A DNA stretch of 64,000 nt from Zanthoxylum bungeanum. Its lineage: Eukaryota > Streptophyta > Magnoliopsida > Sapindales > Rutaceae. Positions 34,805-47,035 of the stretch are shown piece by piece. The stretch covers positions 1 to 64,000 of the forward strand of contig SKCR01021359.1 in NCBI GenBank assembly GCA_019454045.1. Reading direction: 5' to 3'. Made by a program: the position numbers and the translations under genes. The notes beneath the pieces are model-generated. The model did not search any database, was not told the DNA's origin, and saw only the letters and a list, made by a program, of their open reading frames with translations. Position 1 is the first letter of the stretch, and each line of letters opens with the position of its first letter.

Positions 34805-36130
34805 CATGAGACGAACCAGAAGCTTTTAACTCCGACCGCTTGACCCAGAGATTGAAAGAACCATCAGACAATTGAGAAGAAAAATGTGAGAAGGCCAAGA
34901 AGCAATCGTTAACATGGAACTTGAACCTTTGGATGTTGCACCACCAATTCCCATTCGAGACAGAACAATTCATGTGGTTGACAGACTCATTTCATGTATT
35001 GTACTTCCTCTCTTACCAGCAAATGCGTGTGACATCAAAACATGCATTCAGATGATTCAGCAGTCAGTACAGTTTGGGGGAATGTAACTGAAGATCCTAA
35101 TGCCCACATCAGTAACTTCCTGGAAGTTTGCGGCACTTTCAATTACAATAGAGCATCAGAAGAAGCAATGAGACTGCGAGTTTTTTCATACTCTTTGAAA
35201 GACAGAGTAAAAGCTTGGCTACATTCACTACCAGCAGGTTCCATCACAACTTGGAACACTCTAGCCACCAAATTCATTGCAAAGTACTTTCCACAAGCCA
35301 GAACAGCAAAACTGAGAAATGACATCACATCATTTGTACAACTTGACTCGGAAACTCTCTGCGAAGCTTGGGAAAGGTACAAAGATTTTCTCCGGAAATG
35401 TCCTCACCATGAGATTCCAAAATGGCTTCAAGTCCAAACTTTCTATAATGGACTTTCTGGACTGATGAGAACCACAATTGATGCTGCTGCTGGAGGAGCT
35501 TTGATGGTAAAAGGAGAAGATCAGGCCTGGGAATTAATCGAATAAATGGCTAACAACAATTCATTATGGCCAACAAAAAGGAGCATGATTCAACGAATTG
35601 TAAGAATTTATGAAGTTGGAGCTAACTCAGCCGTGAATACTAAGTTAGAGCAAATGTGAAAAAGTCATGAAACACTTAGCACGCAAGTTGTAAACATCGC
35701 CAGAGCCACAAGTTCACCATATGGAGAAGCACCAGAGCCAAACCAACATGAAGAAACAGTGAACTATGTCAACAATTTCAACAGACATGAGAACAAACCA
35801 TATTCCAACACCTATAACCTAGGGTGGAGGAATCATCCCAATTTTTCATGGAGTAACAATTCAGGGCAAAAGAACATTCCACCACTTGGATTTCAACAGA
35901 AAAACAAAATCCAGGAGTTTGAAAAAGAACCAGAAATGAAAGAATAGATTGCAGAGATGTTCAAAAAGTTACAAGTAGCATATGATGTTATTTTTTAAAG
36001 CCAATCTGCTTCCATCAAAGCACTTGAGAATCAAATTGGACAATTGGCCAATGCTCAGAGTTACAGACCGCCAGGGAACCTTCCTAGCAACACAGAACCA
36101 AATCCAAGAAATCGAGGGTAGGAGCAATGC
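34805..36130 (+). pseudogene. Athila-like Gag, interrupted
   Basis: It begins MRRTRS at 34805 and reads PLDPEIERTIRQLRRK with stops. A 167-codon open part (35042-35545) then contains DPNAHISNFLEVCGTF, LPAGSITTWNTLATKF and FVQLDSETLCEAWERY, characteristic of Athila gag. Later parts (YSNTYNLGWRNHPNFSWSNN) follow in other frames. At 36130 the non-autonomous Tat relative is inserted, and coding similarity resumes at 44350. Multiple stops make it non-functional. Confidence 0.88.
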
Positions 36131-38482
36131 TGTGGGAACACAGCTACCTGGGCGACGCTATTCTAGGCTCGCGGCCTAGTTGGGAAGTACGAAATAACAT
36201 GGAGTCGCCACCCGGTGTGAACCGGGAAAATGAGATTTAAGGCCGCACTCACCCCTCGCAAGGGAATACCTCAAACCATTGGGTTCGGAATGGTCCCTTA
36301 CTTATGTCACTTGTAATAAAATGATTTATGTAATAATTTAACCAGGCTTACAACATTTATTTCCAAAAATATCATGCTTCTAAATTCATATGCATACATC
36401 AACAAGTTCATCACAACATGCAACATCACATGGCAATCTCATGAACATATTTCAATCCTATGATATGGAAAACTAAGAACAACTTAATCATGCTTGAATA
36501 CTATCTCATGAACGTATTAACCAAATAACATGCTAACAGCCTAACGGAAATGATAACGCCCTATCGTATGGCGTTTGATAACCCGTTCGAACGAAAATGA
36601 AACAGAATGCTCGCGTTCGTATGGTGTTTGATAACGCGTTCGAACGGGAACAGACCTGATGCATGAAATGGGACGCAATACATAAACAACAAAATAAAGG
36701 GGGCGCGGCGAAGTACTGCCGTAAAGGTGGCCTTTTGGGGGCTCTTGATCTCTCAAAGAGAGGACCTTTAGACCAACATACTAAGCCCATGCGCGTCATA
36801 TCACATCATGCATATAAACATAAAGACAATCATATTCAACTAAGTATGTCCGATTGAACGTGTCTTGCATCCAACCGAACACACATCAACCGGCGCGGCA
36901 AAGCATCGTGGTAAAGGTTTTAACCCCTCCCCATAGGGGATCTTTCATTCCACTTACTAAGCTCATGCGCTCGATTGAACCATGCATAAATAAGCAACAA
37001 TATTAAACGTAATGTGTCCGATTGAACGTATCTCGCATTCAACCGAACACACATCAATCGGTGCGGCAAAGCATCGTGGTGAAGGATTTTAACCCTTCCG
37101 ATTAGGGGACCTTTCATCGCACTTACTGAGCCCATGCACTCGATTATATCATACACAAATAAACGACATACAGAATTTAAATAACAAGAAATAGATAAAC
37201 CAAAGCAACACAAAACAAGAGAAGGTGCCGTTTACTCAAGTGGTACGTGGAGTTGTATCCCAAGTACAGACCGCACTACCGTCCATTCGGATTCGGCTAC
37301 GGAATTTACGTCTGGGTTTCCATCCTATATACCACAAGAGACGACACTTTTCCATTTCATTCAAGCCACAACATGCATCCATAAACGACTCTCATGCGAA
37401 TAAAATTCAATAATAAAAGGAACGAATATAAACTAATGAAAAAGTGTCCTCAGGTCTAACCTTTTAAGTCGTCTCTCGGACTCGCGTTTCACGAAGATCG
37501 GAAGGGGTAAAGCTCCGCAACTCTTCTGGTTCACTGGTTCACTGCTCTCGTTCGTTGTCTTACTGTTTTGGGTCGTCATCCTCCGTCTTTTGCTGCTTTT
37601 TTGACTCCGATTCGCTGCCGCTGCTACTGTTTTGCTGCTGTATTTTAGTTACTGTTCTTGGGATGTTTTGGCTACTGTTTTGGGTGTGTTTTTCGGTGAT
37701 GTTATGGAGTGGTTCGGGGGCTGTTTTATGTGTGTGTTTAGGGCTGCTGTATGGGCTGTTTTAGGAGGTGCAGGGGCTGTTGTTTTCGGTTGTGGAGTGG
37801 GGTTGATGAAGGGGATTATTTCTGTTTTTCTTCTTATTATTGCCGTGAGTTGTGTGTATCTTCTCTGTATGAGCTAGCTAGGGTTGAGAAGGTTGGTGAA
37901 TGGTTCTTTTTATAGGCAAAGGGTTAGGCTTGACAAGGAAAGGGATTTGATTTGGTGTTGGATAAGGGAAGTCAAAGATTGAGGGGGGACAAATCTTGGC
38001 TAGATAAGGAAGGTTGAATATTTAGTTTATGTTGATTAGGCATACAATATTTTAAGTTTGGGAACAATATATTGGTTGATTGATTTTAACTTGGTATGAT
38101 TATATTTGATTGGTTTAGATTAGGTATGATATGGTATGTGATTTTTAGATTTGTTTTGATTTCACCATGTGTTAAATATGTGTTTTAAGTGGGCTTGGGC
38201 GTGTGGGCCAAGGCTTGGGCGAATTGGGCTTGATGTGAGGCTAGCAGCAAAACCAGAATTACCGACACCGTTCGAACGCCTCCTCGAACGTGGCACGAAC
38301 GTCCGCAATCTGCCAGACATTCGAACGAAGTAACGAATGCAGCACCAATGAAGACAGTGAACTTGTTTATTCTGAATTCCCCCTTCCGATGTCCGTTTTC
38401 CGTGACCTCCGTGACTTAAAAGGTAGTGTCTCCAAAATGAGACTCATCATAGGGACTTATGTGTAAAAATGCAGTGCCTACA
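36131..38482 (-). repeat. non-autonomous Tat-like element, 3' LTR (2.35 kb)
   Basis: Nearly identical to 41816-44344 but missing about 190 bp around 36535, including part of the GCGTTCGAACG array. The same module order as in the larger Tat-like LTRs (GTACAGACCGCACTACCG segment, CGTTCG array, ~175 bp units) shows common descent. Confidence 0.9.
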
Positions 38483-38505
38483 GTCGCCCCCACTTTGATG
38501 GGACT
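38483..38505 (-). other. polypurine tract of the non-autonomous element
   Basis: The minus strand AAAGTGGGGGCGAC precedes the LTR start TGTAGGCACT, as in the larger element. Confidence 0.75.
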
Positions 38506-38589
38506 TGTGTAATGTGCAACAGTGACAATCCTATCAAAGTTATGCAATGCATTTTCACTTACCTGGCTCGCCAACTGCCACTTGACTCT

Positions 38590-39560
38590 CCACGTGTTGA
38601 GCTGATTTAGGTGGTGAGGTGCTGCGACCCCTGGTTTATTCCCGAACCGTGTTGTGATGTGGTCCATTCCCGAACCGTTGCCGTAAGGTGGTCCATTCCC
38701 CAACCGTTACTGTGAGTTGGTCCATTCTCGAATCGTTACTGTGAGGTGTTCATTCCCGAACTGTTATCATGAGGTGGTCCATTCCCAAACCGTTACTGTG
38801 AGGTGTCCATTCTCGAACTGTTACTGTGAGGTGGTCCATTCTCGAACTTTTACTGTGAGGTGGTCCATTCTCGAACCGTGCTTCCATTCTTGGAGTGCCA
38901 TTCTCGGCCTGTTCATTCTTGAACTGTGTTCCATTCTTGGATTGCCATTCTCGGCTTGTTCATTCTTGAACTGTCCATTCCCGGACCATATCTCCATTCT
39001 CGGAGTGTCATTTCCGACTTTTTCATTCTTGAACTCTGCTCCATTCTTGGATTGCCATTCTCGGCTTGTTCATTCTTGAACTGTGTTTCCATTCTTGGAG
39101 TGCCATTCTCGGCATCTGTTGTGGTAGCGGTTCATTTCTGAACCGTGCTGTGCGAGAATGTGGCTCATTTTTGAACCGTTATTTGATGAGATGGTCTTTG
39201 TCGCGGCAAACCTGCGAACACAAAACAAACATTGCATGTATGTGATATGTATGCATGTATGCATGTATATGTATCATATTCCGATGGGTTAGGCTTTCCT
39301 TGGTCCATTTCCGAACCGTGCTCCATTCTCAGAGTGCCATTTTCAGCGAGATAAGATGATGGTCCATCTCGAACCGTGCTCCATTTTCGGGGTGCCCTTT
39401 TCGGTGAGATGTGATAATGGTCAATTTCCGAACCGTTACTGATGAGAGATGGTCCATTTCCGAACCGTGTTGATAATGATGTGGTCCATTTCCGAACCTT
39501 GCTTCATTCTTGGAGTGCAATTCCCGGCTTGCCATTCTCGGCGTGCTCATTCTCGAGCTG
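38590..39560. repeat. tandem array with CCATTC(C/T)CGAACCGT units
   Basis: About thirty short variable units of roughly 20-35 bp. Recurring words are GTGAGGTGGTCCATTCTCGA, ACCGTTACT, and later TTCATTCTTGAACTG and CCATTCTCGG. It forms long but meaningless ORFs in several frames. It lies in the 3' UTR position. Confidence 0.85.
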
Positions 39561-39604
39561 TCTATTCTCGGACTATATCTCCATTCTCGGAGTGCCATTC
39601 TCGG

Positions 39605-40660
39605 CAGAACTGATCTGATGTGATGCGGGCCTCGCCTTCAGAATGCCATACCCGGCAATGCTGATCTGATGTAATATGGGCCTCGCCCCCAGAATGCCAT
39701 ACCCGACAAGACTGATACTGATGTTAATACGGGCCTCGCCCCCAAACTGATGCTGATGTGGGCCTCGCCCTAAACTGATGATGATGTGGGCCTCGGCCCT
39801 GGGATTCATTCCAAATTCTGAAGACTTGGGCCTCGGCCCTGGGATTCATTACCTGGATTCATTCCAAATTCTGATGAGGTGGACCTCGACCCTGGGATTC
39901 ATTCCCTGATTCATTCCAAAACTCTGACGATGTGGGCCTCGGCCCTAGGATTCATTCCTGGAGTCATTCCAAAATTCTGACGATGTGGGCCTCGGCCCTA
40001 GGATTCATTCCTTGAGTCATTCCAAAATCCTTCTGATGTGGGCCTCAGCCCTGGGATTCATTCCCTGGGAGTCATTCCAAAATTCTTCTGATGTGGGCCT
40101 CAGCCCTGGGATTCATTCCCTAAAACTGATATTGATGTGGGCCTCGCCCCCAGACTGATACTAATGTAGGCCTCGGCCCTGGGACTCACCCCCAAACTGA
40201 TACTGATGTGGGCCTCAGCCTTAACTGATACTGACATGGGCCTCGCCCTAAACTGATGCTGATGTGGGCCTCGCCCCCAAGCTGATGCTGATGTGGGCCT
40301 CGCCCCCAAGCTGATGTGGGCCTCGCCCCAAACTGATACTGATGTGGGCCTCAACCCTGGGATTCATTCCCTAAAACTGATATTGACGTGGGCCTCGCCC
40401 CCAGACTGATACTAATGTAGGCCTCGGCCTTAGGACTCATCCTCAAACTGATACTGATATGGGCCTCGGCCCTGGGACTCATCCCCAAAATTGATACTGA
40501 TATGGGCCTCGCCCCCAAACTGATATTGATATGGGCCTCGCCCCTGTGATTCATTTTTGAAACTGCTGACATGGGCCTCAACCCTGGGATTCATTCCAAC
40601 ACTCTGACGACATGGCCCTCGACCTTGGGACTCATCCCCAAAACTACTACTCATATGTTG
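39605..40660. repeat. tandem array with GATGTGGGCCTCGCCC units
   Basis: More than twenty units of about 30-60 bp, mainly CTGATACTGATGTGGGCCTC then GCCCCCAAA, with interspersed CCTGGGATTCATTCC segments. Related to the array at 23330-23480 of the larger element but much expanded. Confidence 0.85.
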
Positions 40661-40789
40661 CTGATTCTGGTTGTCTTGTCTTTTCCCTAACCCAACGGGA
40701 ATCTTGGATGGCTTTTAAATCACAAGGGTTAACATGATGCATGTATGCATGGGGTGCATGAGATGCATATGATACAAGGAATATATCAA

Positions 40790-41815
40790 CTCATTAAAAT
40801 TCTCACACAAATCGGCCCATCATCATTTTAGAAGCTTTTGGGCTAACTGTCATAGGATTGAACCCGTCCCAGTTTAAATGGCCCAACGAGTTCATGTCTT
40901 ATGGCAAAGAGCCCAACTAAATCCAAATGATAATATTCCGAACACAATCATAACATGGCCCATTGTTATTTAGAAGCCTTTTGGCCCAATCGTCATCAGG
41001 TATGTTATTGTCCCAGTTTAAATGGCCCAACAAGCCCATATCTCATGACAAAAGATCCAGATGGATTCAAATAGCAATGTTCCCAAACATAAGCATACAA
41101 GGAAGATATTATAAACATAAAATAATAACTTCTACCGTGTGGCCCACCATCATTTCAGAAGCTTTGGGCCTAATTGTCATAGGATACGAACCTGCCCCAG
41201 TTTAAATGGCCCAGCAAGTTCGCATTTTTGACAAAGAGTCCAATTCATCCAAATGATAATGGTCCTAAAGCACAAGGAAATATTTGTTATAGGCTATACA
41301 ACCCGGTCTACGCATGGGTTCGTGGGAGTATGGACAAAGGCTCTCATCGGCGAAGGATGGCCCACAACTAGGTCTCCCCAATCAAGGGTTCGAGCAACCA
41401 AGTGAGCACACCCTTTTTTTATACACTAAGGTACGTGCCAATGAGCTATGGTGTGTGACGGACTATCAAATGGATTTCCCGTTGTAGATTCCCCAGAGGG
41501 AAGGTGGAGCGAGGCTCACTTAAATACCCAAGCCTCTTAGGCTCTTATCGCTTGGTGTAAGGAATAAACAACGAGTCCTCCAAATTAGTCCATCATAAAA
41601 GGCTACGAGTAAATGGCTATCTAGGTGCCTTCACAGCTTTTCCTTCTAGAAAGGTAGTGAGTGAAGGAATACACCAAACCATTACCTAGCCTTAAAATGC
41701 CTTTGATTAAACCCTCACTTTATCCACTATAGACACGGTCAATTAAAACATAAATCCAAACATTACAAGATAATATTTCGGGGCCAATTCTCTATCCCCA
41801 GTGGAGTCGCCAGAC
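40790..41815 (-). repeat. leader and PBS of the non-autonomous element
   Basis: Three units with CCAGTTTAAATGGCCCA near 40868, 41011 and 41195. The rest of the leader is nearly identical to 30290-30722 of the larger element. The PBS TGGCGACTCCACTGGGGA is at 41795-41812. The leader joins the 3' tandem arrays at about 40700 with nothing coding between. Confidence 0.85.
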
Positions 41816-44344
41816 TGTGGGAACACAGCTACCTGGGCGACGCTATTCTAGGCTCGCGGCCTAGTTGGGAAGTACGAAATAACATGGAGTCGCCACCCGG
41901 TGTGAACCGGGAAAATGAGATTTAAGGCCGCACTCACCCCTCGCAAGGGAAGACCTCAAACCATTGGGTTCGGAATGGTCCCTTACTTATGTCACTTGTA
42001 ATAAAAGGATTTATGTAATAATTTAACCAGGCTTAAATAACATTTATTTCCAAAAATATCATGCTTCTAAATTCATATGCATACATCAACAAGTTCATCA
42101 CAACATGCAACATCACATGGCAATCTCATGAACATATTTCAATCCTATGATATGGAAAACTAAGAACAACCTAATCATGCTTGAATACTATCTCATGAAC
42201 GTATTAACCAAATAACATGCTAGCAGCCTAATCATGCTTGAATACAATCCCAAGAACACATAGAATGGATAAATGCAGGAATACAAATAATACGGTTGGC
42301 TATATAACACAAGAAAGATCAACCAAGAGGCAATTATGCATGAATATGATAAGACAGACTCAGTTCAGTGTGTGCGCGTTCGTGTAGCGTTCGTAAACGC
42401 GTTCGAACGGTAAATAGCAAGTTCGCGTTCGTATGGCATTTGATAACGCGTTCGAACGGAAATGAAACAGAATGCTCGCGTTCGTATGGCGTTTGATAAC
42501 GCGTTCGAACGGGAACAAACCTGATGCATGAAATGGGACGCAATACATAAACAACAAAATAAAGGGGGCACGGCGAAGTACTGCCGTAAAGGTGGCCTTT
42601 TGGGGGCTCTTGATCTCTCAAAGAGATGACCTTTAGACCAACATACTAAGCCCATGCGCGTCATATCACATCATGCATACAAACATAAAGACAATCATAT
42701 TCAACTAAGTATGTCCGATTGAACGTGTCTTGCATCCAACCGAACACACATCAACCGGCGCGGCAAAGCATCGTGGTAAAGGGCTTTAACCCCTCCCCAT
42801 AGGGGATCTTTCATTCCACTTACTAAGCCCATGCGCTCGATTGAACCATGCATAAATAAGCAACAATATTAACGTAATGTGTCCGATTGAACGTATCTCG
42901 CATTCAACCGAACACACATCAATCGGTGCGGCAAAACATCGTGGTGAAGGATTTTAACCCTTCCGATTAGGGGACCTTTCATCGCACTTACTGAGCCCAT
43001 GCACTCGATTATATCATACACAAATAAACGACATACATAATTTAAATAACAAGAAATAGATAAACCAAAGCAACACAAAACAAGAGAAGGTGCCGTTTAC
43101 TCAAGTGGTACGTGGAGTTGTATCCCAAGTACAGACCGCACTACCGTCCATTCGGATTCAGCTACGGAATTTACGTCTGGGTTTCCATCCTATATACCAC
43201 AAGAGACGACACTCTTCCATTTCATTCAAGCCACAACATGCATCCATAAACGACTCTCATGCGAATAAAATTCAATAATAAAAGGAACGAATATAAACTA
43301 ATCAAAAAGTGCCCTCATGTCTAACCTTTTAAGTCGTCTCTCGGACTCGCGTTTCACGAAGATCGGAAAGGGTAAAGCTCCGCAACTCTTTCGGTTCACT
43401 GGTTCACTGCTCTCGTTCGTTGTCTTACTATTTTGGGTCGTTGTCCTCCGTCTTTTGCTGCTGTTTTGACTCTGATTCGCTGCCGCTGCTACTGTTTTGC
43501 TGCTGTATTTTAGTTACTGTTCTTGGGATGTTTTGGCTACTGTTTTGGGTGTGTTTTCGGTGATGTTATGGTGTGGTTCAGGGGCTGTTTTATGTGTGTG
43601 TTTAGGGCTGCTGTATGGGCTGTTTTAGGAGGTGTAGGGGCTGCTGTTTTCGGTTGTGGAGTGGGGTTGATGAAGGGGATTATTTCTGTTTTTTTTCTTG
43701 TTATTGCCGTGAGTTGTGTGTATCTTCTCTGTATGAGCTAGCTAGGGTTGAGAAGGTTGGTGAATGGTTCTTTTTATAGGCAAAGGGTTAGGCTTGACAA
43801 GGAAGGGATTTGATTTAGTGTTGGATAAGGGAAGTCAAAGATTGAGGGGGGACAAATCTTGGCTAGATAGGGAAGGTTGAATATTTAGTTTATGTTGATT
43901 AGGCATACAATATTTTAAGTTTGGGAACAATATATTGGCTGATTGATTTTAACTTGGTATGATTATATTTGATTGGTTTAGATTAGGTATGATATAGTAT
44001 GTGATTTTTAGATTTGTTTTGATTTCACCATGTGTTAAATATGTGTTTTAAGTGGGCTTGGGCGTGTGGGCCAAGGCTTGGGCGAATTGGGCTTGATGTG
44101 AGGCTAGCAGCAAAACCAGAATTACCGACACCGTTCGAACACCTCCTCGAACGTGGCACGAACGTCCGCAATCTGCCAGACGTTCGAACGAAGTAATGAA
44201 TGCAGCACCAACGAAGACAGTGAACTTGTTTATTCTGAATTCCCCATTCCGATGTCCGTTTTCCGTGACCTCCGTGACTTAAAGGTAGTGTCTCCAAAAT
44301 GAAACTCATCATAGGGACTTATGTGTAAAAATGCAGTGCCTACA
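41816..44344 (-). repeat. non-autonomous Tat-like element, 5' LTR (2.53 kb)
   Basis: The complete LTR copy. It holds three GCGTTCGAACG units (42376-42515) and the same downstream modules as the larger family. It ends GTGCCTACA at 44344. Confidence 0.9.
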
Positions 44345-44349
44345 AATGC

Positions 44350-45068
44350 CAAGTCATTACTTTGAAAAACGGTACTGAAATCAACAAAGATGTTGAAATC
44401 AAGGCAACAATTGAAGAGGTTCCTAAAGATGCAGTTCCACAGATGGAGGAAAAAGAAGCAAATAAAAAAGATCAAGAAAAATTCACTTCACCTCCACCTT
44501 TTTTCTACAGCGTCTCCAGAAAAACAAACTAGACAAGCAGTTTGCTCGATTCTTGGAGGTGTTCAAAAAGTTGCACATCAACATTCCATTCGCAGAAGCG
44601 TTGGAAGAAATGCCCAGCTATGTCAAATTCATGAAAGATATTCTTTCACGAAAGTAAAGATCGGGAGATTACGAGACAGTAGCATTGACAGAAGAATGAA
44701 GTGCAATCATTCAGAGGAAACTTCCCCCGAAGTTGAAAGATCATGGCAGTTTCATTGTCCCATGTACCATTGGAGAACATTATATCGGTAAGGCTTTATG
44801 TGATTTAGGTGCAAGTGTTAATTTAATGTCTTTTTCTATATACAGGAAACTGCAAATTGGAGAAGCAATGCCTACCTCAGTCTCTCTGCAACTTGCTGAT
44901 CGAACGCTCGCATTTCCGAGAGGTGTTGTTGAAGATGTGCTGGTCAAAGTCGACAAACTCATTCTCCCAGCATATTTCATTATCCTTGACATGGAAGAAG
45001 ATAAATATGTTTTTATCATCCTTGGGAGACCATTCTTGGCTACAGGTCGAACTGTGATTGATGTGTAA
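44350..45068 (+). pseudogene. Athila-like gag end and protease
   Basis: Coding similarity resumes after the AATGC duplication. The 44390-44730 part has several frame changes and stops. A 111-codon frame (44733-45068) holds the protease: IGKALCDLGASVNLMSFSIY with the DLGAS active site and IILGRPFLATGRTVIDV. It is followed by TAA at 45066. Confidence 0.87.
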
Positions 45069-45089
45069 AAAGGATAACTAACTATAAAA

Positions 45090-46060
45090 GTGCATGACCA
45101 AGAAGTTACCTTTAATGTTTTCAAAGCCATGAGATTCCCGAGTGATGAAAAAGAGGAAAAATATTTCAGAATTGATGTTGTTGATAGTATCATTCAGGAT
45201 ACTGATACAATTCCCACATATAAACTTGAAGCTTGCATCACCAACATGACTGACAGCGAGCTAGATGCTGAAATTCTGGAATGTATCAACTATCTTGACA
45301 AGCCATTCCAATTCAAATCGACACCACCAGTGGAAAGTCTGGAACTTCCGAAGAAAGATCGAATCAAGTCCTCAATTGAAGAACCACCGCAGCTGGAGCT
45401 GAAGCTATTGCCGAGTCATCTCAGGTATGCATTTCTTGGAAACTCTTCTGAATTACCTGTTATTATTTATTCTTCGCTAACATTGGAGCAGGACGAAAAG
45501 TTACTGAGAGTGTTACGAGAACACAAAATAGCCATTGGCTGGACTATAGTATACATTCGAGGCATTAGTCCATCATTTTGCATGCACAAGATTCTGATGA
45601 ATGATGAGTACAAACCCACAGTGGAGCATCAACATAGACTCAATCCAATCATGAAGGAAGTCGTGAAGAAAGAAATCATCAAATGGTTGGATGCTGGTAT
45701 CATCTACCCCATCTCAGACAGTAGTTGGGTGAGTCTTATGCAGTGTATACCGAAGAAATTAGGAATTATTGTAGTCACAAATGAAAAGAACGAGTTGATT
45801 CAAACAAGAACGGTGACTGGATGGAGAGTATGTATGGACTACCGAAAACTGAACAAAGCAACAAGGAAAAACCATTTTCCGCTACCATTCATTGACCAGA
45901 TGCTAGACATACTGGCGACATGAGTTCTATTGCTTTCTGGATGGATACTTGGGATACAATCAGATTGCCATCGCCCCAGAAGATCAGGAGAAAACCACAT
46001 TTACATGTCCGTATGGTACTTTTTCTTTCTGCAGAATGTCATTTGGACTATGTAAGATCA
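45090..46060 (+). pseudogene. Athila-like reverse transcriptase, N-terminal part only
   Basis: A 277-codon frame (45090-45923) reads the pre-RT region (LPSHLRYAFLGN), HKIAIGWTIVYIRGISPSFC and RVCMDYRKLNKATRKNHFPL. After a frameshift it continues DGYLGYNQIAIAPEDQEKTT, then FCRMSFGL and a stop at about 46052. Eight bases later the LTR starts, so the rest of RT, RNase H, integrase and the 3' region have been deleted. The same junction occurs at 18966-18975. Confidence 0.9.
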
Positions 46061-47035
46061 TGAGAAAACCACATTTGATGAACGTTTTGGTGTGTTTTAG
46101 TTTATTTTGCAGATAAAATAATATTGGGACTCAATGAAATCATTTAGGATGAAATTTGGGTCAAATAAGGGTAAAAAAATTGGACTTGACATATTAATTT
46201 TGGAGATTGGAAACTTGAAAGGGCGTTCTAACGAAGTGCAGTTTCGGAAATTTCAATTTTGCGCAACTGTTGTATATTGGGCATAACGTTTTATTCCGAT
46301 ATCGGATTGAGCTGATTCAAGTTTCAGATTAACGAAGACTGAAAGATCTACAACTTTGAAGAACAAAATAATTTCGAATTCTTAAGAGTTCATGACCGAA
46401 ATTGATGAAACATCCAGAAGTGTGTTATTCATAATTATTAAAGTCATTTTCAAAACAAAAAAATAAATAAAAAAATAAAAAATAAAAATAGTCAAGCTCC
46501 CACCAAACATAATAGCAATTAATAATGGATTTGGTGGAGCAATTAGTGGAGCAATTAATAATGGATTTGGTGGATGATTTGATGGATGTAAAATTTTGTC
46601 TATAAATACCAAGCCATTTCATTTGTAAAGTCATACTTTCTTCTTTGAAATTCCTTAAGAATAACTAAGAAAATTGTATCTTGTTTGTTTATTTACAGCT
46701 TTCAGTAATTAATTTCCGCTTTCGCACTTTCTTTTCTTTACTTTTCAGTTTTTACTTTCTTCAATTTACTTTTACGCACAATACTTTCCTTTCTTTACTT
46801 TTTCAGTTTTTACTTTTCAAGCAATGAGGAGGTAACTTCTCATTGCTGGGGTAAAAGGTAAAGCTTTTATTATTGCTATTTAATCTCCCCTAATTATAAT
46901 ATAATAACTATTTAAAATCTGACTTAACGAGGATACCGCCATATTGGTCGGTTGGTAATTAATTATAAATTGGTTTTAACCTGACTAAGCATGGATACCG
47001 CCTGGTTGGTCGGTTGGTAAATAATTATTAATTTG
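46061..47035 (+). repeat. Athila-like right LTR, truncated
   Basis: It matches 18975-19764 plus 33497-33650 without the insertion, crossing the CTGGGG site intact at about 46846-46852. It breaks off at about 47035 against a minus-strand copia LTR. Confidence 0.85.

Larger units (their letters stand above)
36131..44344 (-). mobile_element. non-autonomous Tat-like LTR element without gag-pol, 8.2 kb
   Basis: It begins TGTGGGAACACAGC, ends AGTGCCTACA, and has the 5 bp target duplication AATGC (36126-36130 and 44345-44349). LTRs of 2.35 and 2.53 kb flank a 3.33 kb interior. The interior has the same PPT and PBS as the autonomous-type element at 19765-33491, three leader repeats and more than 2 kb of tandem repeats, but no gag, protease, RT or integrase remnant that I can find. 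It is inserted within the Athila gag. Mobilisation by the related Tat elements is an inference. Confidence 0.9.

Noticed and set aside
38717..40654. Many ORFs of 60-120 codons with Ser/Ile/Gly or His/Phe repeats
   Set aside because: They are translations of the short tandem repeats, open in several frames at once, without start context or homology.
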